Shown here: piece by piece, positions 8,380 through 17,297 of the stretch
Position numbering within the stretch: the stretch's first letter is position 1
Layout: each line of letters starts with the position of its first letter
DNA from: Burkholderiales bacterium
GTDB taxonomy: Bacteria; Pseudomonadota; Gammaproteobacteria; Burkholderiales; Burkholderiaceae_C
Direction of reading: 5' to 3'
NCBI GenBank assembly: GCA_013044035.1
Contig: JABEVE010000070.1
Coordinates: 1-34,554 of the forward strand
DNA: 34,554 nucleotides
Program-made: the position numbers and the translations under genes
Notes under the pieces: generated by a model
What the model was told of the DNA's origin: nothing
Database searches by the model: none
What the model saw: the letters and a program-made list of their open reading frames with translations, nothing else

Positions 8380-8490
8380 TCAGCGGCGAATGGCTGATGT
8401 GGCATAGTCCGACCATGCGTCCATCAGCGCCTTGCGCTCCTCCCAAAGATCGCCGCGTCGGTACCTGCCGCGTTGGGAAAACCAGATCAT
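8380..8490 (-). pseudogene. C-terminal remnant of a second tyrosine integrase
   Basis: On the minus strand a frame ending at TGA 8380-8382 reads RYRRGDLWEERKALMDAWSD and continues YATSAIRR. This matches the extreme C terminus of island integrases (a Y-x-R-x-x-L-x-x-R-R-x-L-M-x-x-W motif that begins with the catalytic tyrosine). Everything upstream is lost. It sits next to the right end of the IS, opposite in direction to the intact integrase, and indicates a second, older mobile element at this place. Only about 35 codons support it. Confidence 0.6.
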
Positions 8491-8613
8491 CATCTCGTTT
8501 GCGCATCGCCATCGTTTGCTCCAAGATCAAAAATGAATGTCGTTTCAGGCTGATCGCACCTGGGTTAATCTTGTAAAAGCCCATGCTCATTGGAAAATAG
8601 ATGGAGACAAGAC

Positions 8614-9366
8614 ATGGATGCCAGAGCCACGCACAACTCGGCTTTGTACTTGTTCGAGAAGTTCGAAGTTGGCGTGGTTCACCTGGACGCACTGCGCACA
8701 GTCTTGGCCATGAACGACTACGCCCGCAAGGTGCTACCAATCGGCGAAAAGCAGCCATTCGACAAACTCGTGTCTTCCTTCCACCCGGAGCGCTCCAAGT
8801 CGAAGGTCAATTTCTTGCTCGACCAAGCATCGAGATGTCCAGTCGGCAACGAAACGCCAATGGCCATGATCATCAACATTCCTGAGCAGGTGTTATTGAT
8901 CAAGGTGACTCGCCTAGCTAATCACTTGGGCGCCACAACGGGTTTTGTGCTGGTGTTCTACGACGTCACGCAGGTCGTCACCCAGGATGACGCACCGGTC
9001 GATTCGCAACAGCGCAACCGTCGCCTCTCGCGCATTCCCATGGTGGCCAACCACAAGGTGGCGTTTGTCGATACAGCAGATGTGCTGTGCCTCGAATCGC
9101 AGGCCCATTACACACGGATACTCACGCCCGACGGCTTTCATTTCTGCAACCTGAGCATCAGCGACCTGGCGTCCCGGCTCGACCCGGCGCAATTCATGCG
9201 CGTGCACCGCTGCTTCATCGTCAACTTGCAGGCAGTGGTCGAACTTGGCCGCGAGGGCAGCAAGACCCACATTGTGCTGCGCGGCAAGCACCCTGCGCCC
9301 ATACCAGTGTCGCGCAGCGAGGTGGCGCAGTTGCGTGCCGCGCTCGGGCTCATGAAACGTATCTGA
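8614..9366 (+). CDS. rcoM: RcoM-type CO-sensing heme-PAS/LytTR transcription regulator
   Basis: A 250-residue regulator with an N-terminal PAS domain (about 10-125) and a C-terminal LytTR DNA-binding domain (about 140-248, with LESQAHYTRI and MRVHRCFIVNLQAV). This layout and the segments FHPERSKSKVNFLL and CPVGNETPMAMIINIP match RcoM, the single-component CO sensor of Burkholderiales. By position, His57 is the likely proximal heme ligand, Met85 the distal ligand of ferrous heme that CO displaces, and Cys75 the ferric-state ligand. An ATG at 8614 preceded by GGAGAC is preferred over an upstream TTG. It lies immediately before coxM in the same direction, so it very likely activates the cox operon when CO is present. 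Confidence 0.9.
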   Translation: MDARATHNSALYLFEKFEVGVVHLDALRTVLAMNDYARKVLPIGEKQPFDKLVSSFHPERSKSKVNFLLDQASRCPVGNETPMAMIINIPEQVLLIKVTRLANHLGATTGFVLVFYDVTQVVTQDDAPVDSQQRNRRLSRIPMVANHKVAFVDTADVLCLESQAHYTRILTPDGFHFCNLSISDLASRLDPAQFMRVHRCFIVNLQAVVELGREGSKTHIVLRGKHPAPIPVSRSEVAQLRAALGLMKRI

Positions 9367-9433
9367 AAAACTGAACTGTCAGCGGCAAATGTCCTGATCT
9401 AGGGATATTCCTGCATTGCGCTTGGCGCGCGAC

Positions 9434-9573
9434 TTGATCTGAGCAGTTCGTGAAGCCAGATGCACATTACGTGCGAAAAAAACCAAATTTGATGCGGAAA
9501 CCCCTGTAAAAACGCGCACTTACATCAGAATAAAAATCTTCGTAAGATCGGCGGGCAGTTTGACAAAGGTCAA
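9434..9573 (+). promoter_or_regulatory. rcoM-coxM intergenic region: candidate RcoM/LytTR sites and palindromes
   Basis: The 237-bp gap before coxM holds three imperfect direct repeats: TTCGTGAAG (9447), TTACGTGCG (9467) and TTTGATGCG (9488), spaced 20 and 21 bp. LytTR proteins usually bind direct repeats about two helical turns apart, so these are candidate operators for RcoM. Further down are two short palindromes, ATCTT-CGT-AAGAT (9536-9548) and TTGAC-AAAG-GTCAA (9560-9573), close to the coxM start. The assignment is by spacing and position only; no clear -35/-10 pair could be fixed. Confidence 0.4.
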
Positions 9574-9603
9574 TTGCAACAACTAGACCCGCAGGAGATA
9601 AGC

Positions 9604-10467
9604 ATGATTCCACCCAGTTTCGAGTACCACACGCCACGCTCCGTGAGTGAAGCCGTGGCCCTGTTAGGACAGCTCGGCTCTGAAGCCAAATTGCTCGCAG
9701 GTGGCCACAGCTTGCTGCCCATGATGAAGCTGCGTTTTGCCGAACCGACGCACCTGATTGATATCAACCGCATCCCCGAACTGCGCGGTATTCGCGAAGA
9801 TGGCCATAAGGTCGTGATCGGCGCCATGACGGTGGAAAACGACCTCATCACGTCACCCATCCTGCAGGCTAAGGTGCCGCTGTTGGCCGAAGCGGCCCAA
9901 CTGATTGCCGACCCGCAAGTACGCAGCCGCGGCACCATCGGCGGCGACATCGCTCACGGCGACCCTGGCAACGACCACCCGGCCCTGTCTCTCGCCATGG
10001 AAGCGTCCTTCGTGCTGGAAGGCCCCAAGGGTCGTCGCACCGTGGCCGCCGACGGTTTCTTCCTCGGCACCTACATGACTCTTCTCGAAGAAAACGAGGT
10101 GATGTGCGAGATTCACGTGCCAGCGTTTGCGCAGGGCACTGGCTGGGCCTATGAAAAGCTCAAGCGCAAGACAGGCGACTGGGCCACTGCCGGCTGCGCG
10201 GTGGTCATGCGCAGACAGGGTGATCGCATCACGCATGTGCGCATTGCGCTGACCAACGTGGCGCCCACCGCACTGCGCGCCGAGGCCGCCGAGCAGTCGC
10301 TTCTCGGGCAGGCGTTGACGCCAAACACGCTGCAGGTCGCGGCCGATGCTGCCACTGCCATCTGCGAACCCGCCGAAGACCTGCGTGGCGACGCCGAATA
10401 CAAGACTGCAATGGCTGGCCAGATGGTCAAACGCGCGTTGTCCAAGGCTTGGGCCCGTTGCCAATAA
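9604..10467 (+). CDS. coxM: Aerobic CO dehydrogenase medium subunit (FAD)
   Basis: CoxM is the flavoprotein subunit that passes electrons from the iron-sulfur clusters to the quinone pool. The 287-residue product has the two FAD-binding signatures of the family, AGGHS at 32-36 and TIGGD at 111-115, followed by the CO dehydrogenase flavoprotein C-terminal domain (YEKLKRKTGDWATAG, about 180-285). The length equals that of characterised CoxM proteins. The ATG follows AGGAGATAAGC. It opens the M-S-L operon, 18 nt ahead of coxS, an order typical for form I enzymes. Confidence 0.95.
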   Translation: MIPPSFEYHTPRSVSEAVALLGQLGSEAKLLAGGHSLLPMMKLRFAEPTHLIDINRIPELRGIREDGHKVVIGAMTVENDLITSPILQAKVPLLAEAAQLIADPQVRSRGTIGGDIAHGDPGNDHPALSLAMEASFVLEGPKGRRTVAADGFFLGTYMTLLEENEVMCEIHVPAFAQGTGWAYEKLKRKTGDWATAGCAVVMRRQGDRITHVRIALTNVAPTALRAEAAEQSLLGQALTPNTLQVAADAATAICEPAEDLRGDAEYKTAMAGQMVKRALSKAWARCQ

Positions 10468-10485
10468 AACGCAGGAGACACCACC

Positions 10486-10977
10486 ATGTCCAAAAAACTC
10501 ATCAGCGTCAACGTCAACGGTCGTCCGTACGAGAAGGCGGTCGAGCCGCGCACCCTGCTGATCCACTTCCTGCGTGAGGAACTCAACCTCACCGGCCCCC
10601 ACATCGGCTGCGAGACCAGCCACTGCGGCGCCTGTACCGTGGACATCGACGGCCGCTCCGTCAAGAGTTGCACCCACCTTGCGGTGCAGTGCGACGGATC
10701 GGATGTGCTGACTGTTGAAGGTCTTGCCAACAAGGGCGTGCTGCACGCGGTGCAGGAAGGTTTTTACAAAGAGCATGGCCTGCAGTGCGGTTTCTGCACC
10801 CCCGGCATGCTGATGCGCGCCTATCGATTTTTACAGGAGAACCCCAGCCCTAGCGAGTCCGAGATCCGCATGGGCATGAGTGGCAACTTGTGCCGTTGCA
10901 CCGGCTACCAGAACATCGTCAAGGCGGTGCAGTACGCCGCCAAGAAGTTGCAGGAAACCCAGACCGCGACGGCCTGA
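10486..10977 (+). CDS. coxS: Aerobic CO dehydrogenase small subunit (2Fe-2S)
   Basis: CoxS carries the two [2Fe-2S] clusters that relay electrons from the Mo-Cu site to FAD. The 163-residue product shows an N-terminal plant-ferredoxin-type cluster (Cys42, Cys47, Cys50, Cys62) and a C-terminal helical cluster domain (CGFC at 101-104 and CRC at 136-138). All eight cysteines are present at the spacing known for the xanthine oxidase family. The start codon follows a GCAGGAGACACCACC ribosome binding site. It lies between coxM and coxL. Confidence 0.96.
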   Translation: MSKKLISVNVNGRPYEKAVEPRTLLIHFLREELNLTGPHIGCETSHCGACTVDIDGRSVKSCTHLAVQCDGSDVLTVEGLANKGVLHAVQEGFYKEHGLQCGFCTPGMLMRAYRFLQENPSPSESEIRMGMSGNLCRCTGYQNIVKAVQYAAKKLQETQTATA

Positions 10978-11015
10978 ACCCGGATCGCCCAGAGCAACCC
11001 GATGGAGACACGCAC

Positions 11016-13427
11016 ATGAATGCACCTGTACAAACCGCAGAAGCGCGCGAACTCGCGCTCGCTGGCATGGGCGCTTCGCGCCTGCGCAAGGAAGACGCCC
11101 GCTTCATCCAGGGCAAGGGCAACTACGTCGATGACATCAAGATGCCTGGCATGCTGCATATGGATATCGTGCGTTCGCCTGTGGCCCATGCACGCATCAA
11201 GAAAATCCACAAGGAAAAAGCACTAGCTATCCCCGGCGTGCACGCGGTGCTGACTGCCGACGATCTGAAGCCTTTGAAGCTGCACTGGATGCCCACGCTT
11301 GCGGGCGACGTGGCTGCAGTGCTGGCCGACGAAAAAGTGCATTTCCAGATGCAGGAGGTGGCCATCGTGATCGCCGACGATCGCTACATCGCCGCCGACG
11401 CGGTGGAGGCGGTGGGAGTGGAATATGAAGAACTTCCTGCGGTGCTTGACCCCTATGCCGCGCTGCTTCCCGGCGCGCCGGTACTGCGCGAAGACCTGGC
11501 TGGAAAAACCGAAGGCGCGCACGGCAGGCGCGAGCACCATAACCACATCTTCACCTGGGACGCGGGCGACAAGACCGCAGCCGACGCAGCCTTTGACGCC
11601 GCACCGGTGAAGGTGGCGCAGCACATGTATTACCCGCGCGTGCACCCCTGTCCGCTTGAAACCTGCGGCTGTGTGGCCAGCTTCGACCCGATCCGCGGTG
11701 AGCTGACCACCTACATCACATCGCAGGCGCCTCACGTGGTGCGCACGGTCGTTTCCATGCTCTCGGGCATCCCGGAGTCCAAGGTGCGCATTGTCAGCCC
11801 CGATATTGGCGGCGGCTTTGGCAACAAGGTTGGCATCTATCCCGGCTACGTCTGTGCGATCGTGTCCTCCATCGTGCTGGGTCGACCGGTGAAATGGGTC
11901 GAGGACCGCATCGAGAACATCTCCAGCACAGCCTTTGCCCGCGACTACCACATGGACGGCGAGATCGCCGCCACGACCGACGGCAAAATCACCGGCCTGC
12001 GTGTGAACGTCGTGGCTGACCACGGTGCGTTCGACGCTTGCGCAGATCCGACCAAGTTTCCTGCGGGCCTGTTTCACATCTGCTCCGGCAGCTACGACAT
12101 CCCGGCGGCATACGCCAGCGTGAAGGGTGTCTACACCAACAAGGCGCCTGGTGGTGTGGCCTATCGCTGCAGTTTCCGCGTGACCGAAGCCGTGTACTTG
12201 ATCGAGCGTATGGTGGACGTGCTGGCACAGCAACTCGGCATGGACAAGGCCGAGATCCGTGCCAAGAATTTCATTCGCAAGGAGCAGTTCCCCTACACCA
12301 GCCCCTTCGGCTTCGAGTACGACTCAGGGGATTACCACACCGCGCTGAACAAGGTGCTCGACGCGGTGGACTACCGAGGGTTACGCGCCGAGCAGGCCGC
12401 CAAGCGCGCCGATCCCGAAAGTCCAACCTTGATGGGCATTGGCCTGGTTTCCTTCACCGAGGTGGTTGGTGCAGGCCCATCGAAGATGTGCGACATCCTT
12501 GGCGTGGGTATGTTCGATTCATGCGAAATCCGCATTCACCCCACGGGCAGCGCCATCGCCCGCATGGGCACCATCACACAGGGCCAGGGCCACCAGACCA
12601 CCTATGCGCAGATCATCGCAACCGAACTCGGCATTCCGAGCGAGGTGATCCAGGTGGAAGAAGGCGACACATCGACCGCGCCCTATGGGCTGGGCACCTA
12701 CGGTAGCCGTTCCACACCGGTGGCCGGTGCCGCGATTGCAATGGCGGCACGCAAGATCCACGCGAAAGCGAAGAAGATCGCCGCGCACATGCTCGAAGTG
12801 AATGAAAACGATCTCGACTGGGAGGTCGACCGCTTCAAGGTGAAGGGCGATGACGCCAAGTTCAAGACCATGGCTGATATCGCTTGGCAAGCCTACCACC
12901 AACCACCGCAAGGTCTCGAGCCGGGGCTGGAGGCGGTGCACTACTACGACCCACCCAACTTCACCTTCCCGTTCGGCATCTACCTGTGCGTCGTCGATAT
13001 CGACCGCAGCACCGGTGAAACCAAAATTCGCCGCTTCTACGCGCTCGACGACTGCGGCACGCGCATCAACCCGATGATCATCGAAGGCCAGATCCACGGT
13101 GGCCTGACGGAAGGTTTTGCGGTAGCTATGGGCCAGCAGATGCCATTTGACGCGCAGGGCAACCTGCTTGGCAACACGTTGATGGACTACTTCCTCCCCA
13201 CATTCGTCGAAACCCCGCACTGGGAGACTGACCACACCGTCACACCCTCGCCCCACCACCCGATCGGCGCCAAGGGCGTGGCTGAATCGCCGCACGTGGG
13301 TTCCATCCCCACGTTTACCTCGGCAGTGGTGGATGCCTTTTCGCATCGGGGTGTGACCCACATGGACATGCCCCACAGCGCATTCCGCGTCTGGAAGGAA
13401 CTCAAAGCTCGCGGCCTGGCCCTCTGA
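11016..13427 (+). CDS. coxL: Form I CO dehydrogenase large subunit (Mo-Cu)
   Basis: CoxL holds the Mo-Cu active site that oxidises CO to CO2. The 803-residue product is close to the 809 residues of the Afipia carboxidovorans enzyme. The loop AYRCSFR at 382-388 is the form I signature (AYxCSFR); Cys385 is the copper ligand position. Form II proteins have AYRGAGR there instead. Glu757 in GAKGVAES is the conserved active-site glutamate. An N-terminal GASRLRKEDARFIQG and the GGGFGNK molybdopterin-binding segment are also present. The ATG at 11016 follows GGAGACACGCAC; a longer upstream frame overlaps coxS and is not used. The signature makes genuine CO oxidation much more likely than a related hydroxylase function. 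Confidence 0.97.
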   Translation: MNAPVQTAEARELALAGMGASRLRKEDARFIQGKGNYVDDIKMPGMLHMDIVRSPVAHARIKKIHKEKALAIPGVHAVLTADDLKPLKLHWMPTLAGDVAAVLADEKVHFQMQEVAIVIADDRYIAADAVEAVGVEYEELPAVLDPYAALLPGAPVLREDLAGKTEGAHGRREHHNHIFTWDAGDKTAADAAFDAAPVKVAQHMYYPRVHPCPLETCGCVASFDPIRGELTTYITSQAPHVVRTVVSMLSGIPESKVRIVSPDIGGGFGNKVGIYPGYVCAIVSSIVLGRPVKWVEDRIENISSTAFARDYHMDGEIAATTDGKITGLRVNVVADHGAFDACADPTKFPAGLFHICSGSYDIPAAYASVKGVYTNKAPGGVAYRCSFRVTEAVYLIERMVDVLAQQLGMDKAEIRAKNFIRKEQFPYTSPFGFEYDSGDYHTALNKVLDAVDYRGLRAEQAAKRADPESPTLMGIGLVSFTEVVGAGPSKMCDILGVGMFDSCEIRIHPTGSAIARMGTITQGQGHQTTYAQIIATELGIPSEVIQVEEGDTSTAPYGLGTYGSRSTPVAGAAIAMAARKIHAKAKKIAAHMLEVNENDLDWEVDRFKVKGDDAKFKTMADIAWQAYHQPPQGLEPGLEAVHYYDPPNFTFPFGIYLCVVDIDRSTGETKIRRFYALDDCGTRINPMIIEGQIHGGLTEGFAVAMGQQMPFDAQGNLLGNTLMDYFLPTFVETPHWETDHTVTPSPHHPIGAKGVAESPHVGSIPTFTSAVVDAFSHRGVTHMDMPHSAFRVWKELKARGLAL

Positions 13428-13453
13428 CACCCGTTCAAAGAAAGCACAGTCTC

Positions 13454-14050
13454 ATGGAAGTCAAACTCGACAAACGCTACCCGCTGGATGTCGATCCAGC
13501 GCGCGCCTGGAGCGTCCTACGCGACCTCAAAGCGGTGGCCGGCTGCATGCCGGGCGCTGAACTCACCGAACAACTGTCCGAGACTTCGTACAAGGGCGGC
13601 GTGAAAGTCAAGGTGGGTCCGGCCGTCGCCCAGTTCGGCGGCACGGTGGACGTGCTGGAGAAGCACGATGCGGCCCAGAAAATGGTGCTGCGCGGAAAAG
13701 GCACTGATAAAGGGGGGTCATCGGCCTCGATGGAACTCATTGCCGTGATTGAACCCGACCCGGCCAGCCCCGTGCATTCGGTACTGCACGGCGAAGCGAC
13801 GGTCACAGTCAACGGTAAGTTCGCCCAGTTTGGGGGCCGCCTGATGGTGCAGGTGTCGGACATGATCCTGGTGCAGTTCGTCGAGAACTTCCGCCGGACT
13901 GCGCTGGCCCTACCCGCAACGGCCAGTGCGACGGCTGCGCCTGCTGTGGCGAGCGCGCCTCCGAAGGCCGCTGGTGAGATCAACGGCCTGGCGATCATCT
14001 GGGTGCTCATCAAGAACTGGTGGTTCGGCCTGTTTGGCAAACGCGTCTGA
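13454..14050 (+). CDS. coxG: CoxG, SRPBCC-domain CO dehydrogenase accessory protein
   Basis: CoxG proteins hold a START/SRPBCC hydrophobic pocket and are implicated in attaching CO dehydrogenase to the membrane or shuttling quinone to it. The 198-residue product has the CoxG domain at about 1-150 (YPLDVDPARAWSVLRDL, CMPGAEL, then GTDKGGSSASMEL), an Ala/Pro-rich linker at about 152-172, and a C-terminal hydrophobic segment, AIIWVLIKNWWFGLFGKRV, that can anchor it in the membrane. It begins 26 nt after coxL and ends 14 nt before coxD, so it belongs to the same operon. Its position between coxL and coxD differs from the Afipia order, where coxG comes after coxF. Confidence 0.9.
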   Translation: MEVKLDKRYPLDVDPARAWSVLRDLKAVAGCMPGAELTEQLSETSYKGGVKVKVGPAVAQFGGTVDVLEKHDAAQKMVLRGKGTDKGGSSASMELIAVIEPDPASPVHSVLHGEATVTVNGKFAQFGGRLMVQVSDMILVQFVENFRRTALALPATASATAAPAVASAPPKAAGEINGLAIIWVLIKNWWFGLFGKRV

Positions 14051-14064
14051 GCGGATCACGCCGT

Positions 14065-15006
14065 ATGCCCAGCCTGTCATCCACCTCATCCATGGACGAA
14101 CGCGTGCTGCGTGAACATCTGCAGCGCGTCGGATACCTGGCCGATCCAGATCTGGCCACCACGGTCTGGCTGGCGGGCCGGCTGCAGCGCCCGCTGCTCA
14201 TCGAGGGCGACGCTGGTGTTGGCAAAACCGCCTTGGCCACCGCGCTGGCGCAATCGCAGGGTGCCGAGCTGGTGCGGCTCCAGTGCTTCGAAGGGTTGGA
14301 TCTGTCGCAGGCGGCTTACGAGTGGAACTACGGTCGCCAACTGATGGCTATCCGCCTCCATGAAGGCCGCAGCGACCCAATACGCGAGTCCGACGTGTTC
14401 GCGCGTGACTTCCTGCTGGAGCGTCCACTGCTCAAGGCCATTAGCCGGGTGGGGCCGTGTGTGCTGCTGATCGACGAGATCGATCGTGCGGACGAGGCCT
14501 TCGAAGCCCTTTTGCTGGAGGTTCTGGCCGATTACCAGATTACCGTGCCCGAGCTTGGCACCATTCGCGCCCAGAACATTCCACAGGTCATCCTGACCAG
14601 CAACGGCACGCGCGAACTCTCGGACGCACTGCGCCGACGTTGCCTGTATCACTACCTCGACTACCCGACCCTTGCGCGTGAGGTGGCCATCGTGAAAACC
14701 GCCGTGCCTGAGGCTGATACCGTGCTGGTGGAAGAGTGCGTGCAATTCGTGCAGCGCCTGCGCCACGAGGACCTCGCCAAGACTCCTGGCATTGCTGAAA
14801 CCCTGGATTGGGTGCGCGCCTTGCACCAGCTCAACCAGCACACCCTGCCCGAAGACACTGGCGTGCTGCTGACCACGCTGGGCTGTCTGCTCAAGACGCG
14901 TGAAGATCGCTTTGCACTCTCGGCCGCACGGGCGATGCAACTGATCGAAGGCCGGCGCGCGGTCGGCGTCGCCGAAAAAGCCGCTGCGGTGGCAGCTTCC
15001 TCATGA
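14065..15006 (+). CDS. coxD: CoxD, MoxR-type AAA+ ATPase for CO dehydrogenase maturation
   Basis: A 313-residue MoxR-family AAA+ ATPase. Walker A is GDAGVGKT at 48-55, Walker B is LLIDE at 134-138, sensor 1 is in ILTSNGTRE and an arginine-finger pair in LRRRC. In CO oxidisers CoxD works with the VWA protein CoxE as a chaperone-like machine in assembling the copper-sulfur-molybdenum centre. The ATG at 14065 is chosen; a second ATG nine codons later (14092) is possible and the ribosome binding site is weak. Its stop overlaps the start of coxE (ATGA), a sign of coupled translation. Confidence 0.93.
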   Translation: MPSLSSTSSMDERVLREHLQRVGYLADPDLATTVWLAGRLQRPLLIEGDAGVGKTALATALAQSQGAELVRLQCFEGLDLSQAAYEWNYGRQLMAIRLHEGRSDPIRESDVFARDFLLERPLLKAISRVGPCVLLIDEIDRADEAFEALLLEVLADYQITVPELGTIRAQNIPQVILTSNGTRELSDALRRRCLYHYLDYPTLAREVAIVKTAVPEADTVLVEECVQFVQRLRHEDLAKTPGIAETLDWVRALHQLNQHTLPEDTGVLLTTLGCLLKTREDRFALSAARAMQLIEGRRAVGVAEKAAAVAASS

Positions 15007-16211
15007 ACGCCATGAGTCAGGCATCGGGTCATTCCGCCCCAGCGCCTCGCGCCTTGGAGCCCAGCGATGGCCTCGTTGGTTTCGCCGCCATGTTGCGCGA
15101 TCATGGATTGAAGATCGGTGTGGCTGAGCAACAGGCGATGCTCCAGGCAAGTCTGGCGCTGGGTGCCCTACAGAGTGACAAGTTGCGAGCAGCCTGGCGG
15201 GCGATTGCTTGCCATAACGTGCGCGATTGGCGCCAGTGGCCCGAATTGTTTGAGCGTTACTGGTACCCGCAGCGGCTCAAGGGCCAGGTGCGGGTGAGCG
15301 GCCAGATGCGACCTTCTCGCGATTTGCGGCAAGTTGTGCAAAGCTTGCATGCGCAGATGCAAAAGCCCATCGACAGTTCCGAGCCCGGCCAAGCCGCCCC
15401 GCAGTCGGCCAGCCTGGCCGCTGGCGCCCGCGAGAACCCTGACGACGCGGGCAGTCCACGCGCCATGGGTGGTGCAAGCCGCACCGAAGCTCTGCATCAG
15501 CGCGACGGCCAGATGTGGCTGCCGCAGGATCTGGGCGCGCTGCAGCAGCTGGCGCGACAGATCACCGCACAGTTGCGGCCGCGCCCAACCCGACGCTGGC
15601 AGACTGCACTTCCCGGGCGCAGGCTCGACTTGCGCCAGACCCTGCGCCGCAGCGTGGCCTGGGGCGGCGAGCCGCTGCGCCCGGCGTGGATGGTGCTGCG
15701 CCGCGAGCCGCCGCGGCTGTTCATCCTGATCGACGTGAGCCGCTCGATGGAATCGCACGCGCCACTGTTTCTGCGCATCGCTCGAGCCTTTGCGGCGGCA
15801 GCGCAGGCGCGGGTGTTTGTGTTTCATGTGCGACTGGCTGAAATCACACCGCTGATGCAGCGCGACTCGGCCGCGGTCCAGGAAAAGATCAACGCCGTGG
15901 CCGCTGGTTTTGGTGCCGGCACGCGAATTGCCACCAGCCTGCATGACTTTGTGCGCGTGCATGCTCGCGCTCAGCTCAGCCGTGGCTCGCGGGTCTGGAT
16001 TTTTTCTGATGGATTCGACACGGATGAGCCGGATGCGCTGCCCAATGCCCTGCAGGCCGCGCGTGCGCGAGGCGCCCGCATCACATGGTTTCACCCCACC
16101 CGTGCCCTGCCGGCCGCGGTTGCGCTGCAGCGCTCGAAGGCGAGTGTCGAAAGGTTCGTCGCGCTTGCCAGTCTGAGCGACCTGGTTGCTGGACGAAAGT
16201 CGTTGCATTGA
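15003..16211 (+). CDS. coxE: CoxE, VWA-domain CO dehydrogenase maturation protein
   Basis: A 402-residue VWA-containing CoxE-like protein. The C-terminal von Willebrand A domain starts near residue 238 with FILIDVSRSM; the MIDAS metal site is D244-x-S246-x-S248, with a later FSDGFDTDEPD acidic loop. The N-terminal part contains a predicted helical region (WPELFERYWYPQRL) and a low-complexity linker. MoxR ATPases and VWA proteins act as pairs, and the ATGA overlap with coxD fits a joint role in inserting the metal centre of CoxL. Confidence 0.93.
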   Translation: MNAMSQASGHSAPAPRALEPSDGLVGFAAMLRDHGLKIGVAEQQAMLQASLALGALQSDKLRAAWRAIACHNVRDWRQWPELFERYWYPQRLKGQVRVSGQMRPSRDLRQVVQSLHAQMQKPIDSSEPGQAAPQSASLAAGARENPDDAGSPRAMGGASRTEALHQRDGQMWLPQDLGALQQLARQITAQLRPRPTRRWQTALPGRRLDLRQTLRRSVAWGGEPLRPAWMVLRREPPRLFILIDVSRSMESHAPLFLRIARAFAAAAQARVFVFHVRLAEITPLMQRDSAAVQEKINAVAAGFGAGTRIATSLHDFVRVHARAQLSRGSRVWIFSDGFDTDEPDALPNALQAARARGARITWFHPTRALPAAVALQRSKASVERFVALASLSDLVAGRKSLH

Positions 16212-16257
16212 TCCGATTGACCTGACCTGGGTCTTTCGACACCACAAGGAGCTCACC

Positions 16258-17292
16258 ATGAACAACACCGAATGGATTTCAGCAGCCGCCAGGCTGCAGG
16301 CGCAACAACAGCCTTTCGCGCTGGTCTCGGTGTTGCGCGTACAGCCTCCCGCCTCGGCGCGACCGGGAGACAAGGCTCTCGTCACCGCCGACGGCGCCAT
16401 CTACGGCTGGATTGGTGGGGGCTGTGCGCAGCCCGCTGTCATCAAAACCGTGCGCCAGGCCTTGCTGGACGGGCAGCCGCGCACCATCCGCATCGCGCCG
16501 TCTGACCGCAGCGAAGTGCGCTCGCTTGGCGACGTGCTCGAATTCGGCATGGCCTGTCACTCGGGTGGCACGCTCGAAATTTTCATCGACCCGGTTCTGC
16601 CTGCCGTCCGTCTGGCGTTATTCGGCGATTCGCCGGTGGCGCGGGCGCTTGCCGTGCTGGCGCCGCGTGTGGGGTTCTCGGTGACGGTGCTGGCGGACGG
16701 TGCAACGGCACGAGATTTCCCCGATGCTGAGCGCGTACTGTTGAGCGATGACGTGGCACGGGTGTGTGAGGCGGTGCCCTCCGTCGCGTTTGCCATCGTG
16801 GCCACACAAGGCCGCCGCGACCTGCAGGGCCTCAAAGCCGCGCTGGCGCTTCGGCCGCACAAGCTGTGGTTCGTGTCCAGCGCGCGCAAAGCCGGGGTGC
16901 TCAAGCAAAGTCTGGTCGCCAGCGGCGAAGATGCGGCCGATGTGGCTGCCATTGTGGCGCCGGCTGGCGAGCCCATCGGGGCGCAGACTGCCGAGGAGAT
17001 TGCCTTGTCGGTGCTGGCCGCTGTGGTCGCCGCGCGGCGTAGTAGGCCGGCGACTGCCTTGACCGATGCGTTGATCGCGCATGCAGCAGACGGAACGGTT
17101 GTTGACTCCAAGCAGACAGCGGTTTTCGCTGCAAAGTCGATCGAACCCGAAGTCGCGAAATCCTGTTGCGGCGGGGTGACGAAGAAGGCTGCTGTGGTGT
17201 TGCCGAATGCCCCAGCCGAGGCGCCTGCTGCATCCACCGAGCGTAGACCTGATTTAACCGAGGCGTCGAAAAAATCCTGTTGCGGAGGCTGA
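16258..17292 (+). CDS. coxF: CoxF, XdhC-like maturation protein with two SCCGG motifs
   Basis: A 344-residue XdhC/CoxF-family protein. The N-terminal XdhC_CoxI domain shows GWIGGGCAQP near residue 50, and a Rossmann-like XdhC domain follows (LALFGDSPVARAL, about 118 onward). XdhC-like proteins bind the molybdenum cofactor and support its sulfuration before insertion. After residue 285 an unusual tail contains SCCGG at 302-306, a Ala/Pro-rich spacer and a second SCCGG as the final five residues. The paired cysteines look suited to binding copper or sulfur, an inference. It has a strong AAGGAG ribosome binding site and starts 46 nt after coxE. Confidence 0.88.
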   Translation: MNNTEWISAAARLQAQQQPFALVSVLRVQPPASARPGDKALVTADGAIYGWIGGGCAQPAVIKTVRQALLDGQPRTIRIAPSDRSEVRSLGDVLEFGMACHSGGTLEIFIDPVLPAVRLALFGDSPVARALAVLAPRVGFSVTVLADGATARDFPDAERVLLSDDVARVCEAVPSVAFAIVATQGRRDLQGLKAALALRPHKLWFVSSARKAGVLKQSLVASGEDAADVAAIVAPAGEPIGAQTAEEIALSVLAAVVAARRSRPATALTDALIAHAADGTVVDSKQTAVFAAKSIEPEVAKSCCGGVTKKAAVVLPNAPAEAPAASTERRPDLTEASKKSCCGG

Positions 17293-17297
17293 GCACC

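Noticed and set aside
10890-11015. Upstream extension of coxL
   Set aside because: It overlaps coxS in another frame and lacks conservation; the ATG at 11016 has a good ribosome binding site.
11223-12233. 336-codon minus-strand frame
   Set aside because: It is antisense to coxL and histidine-rich in the way typical for shadow frames of GC-rich genes.
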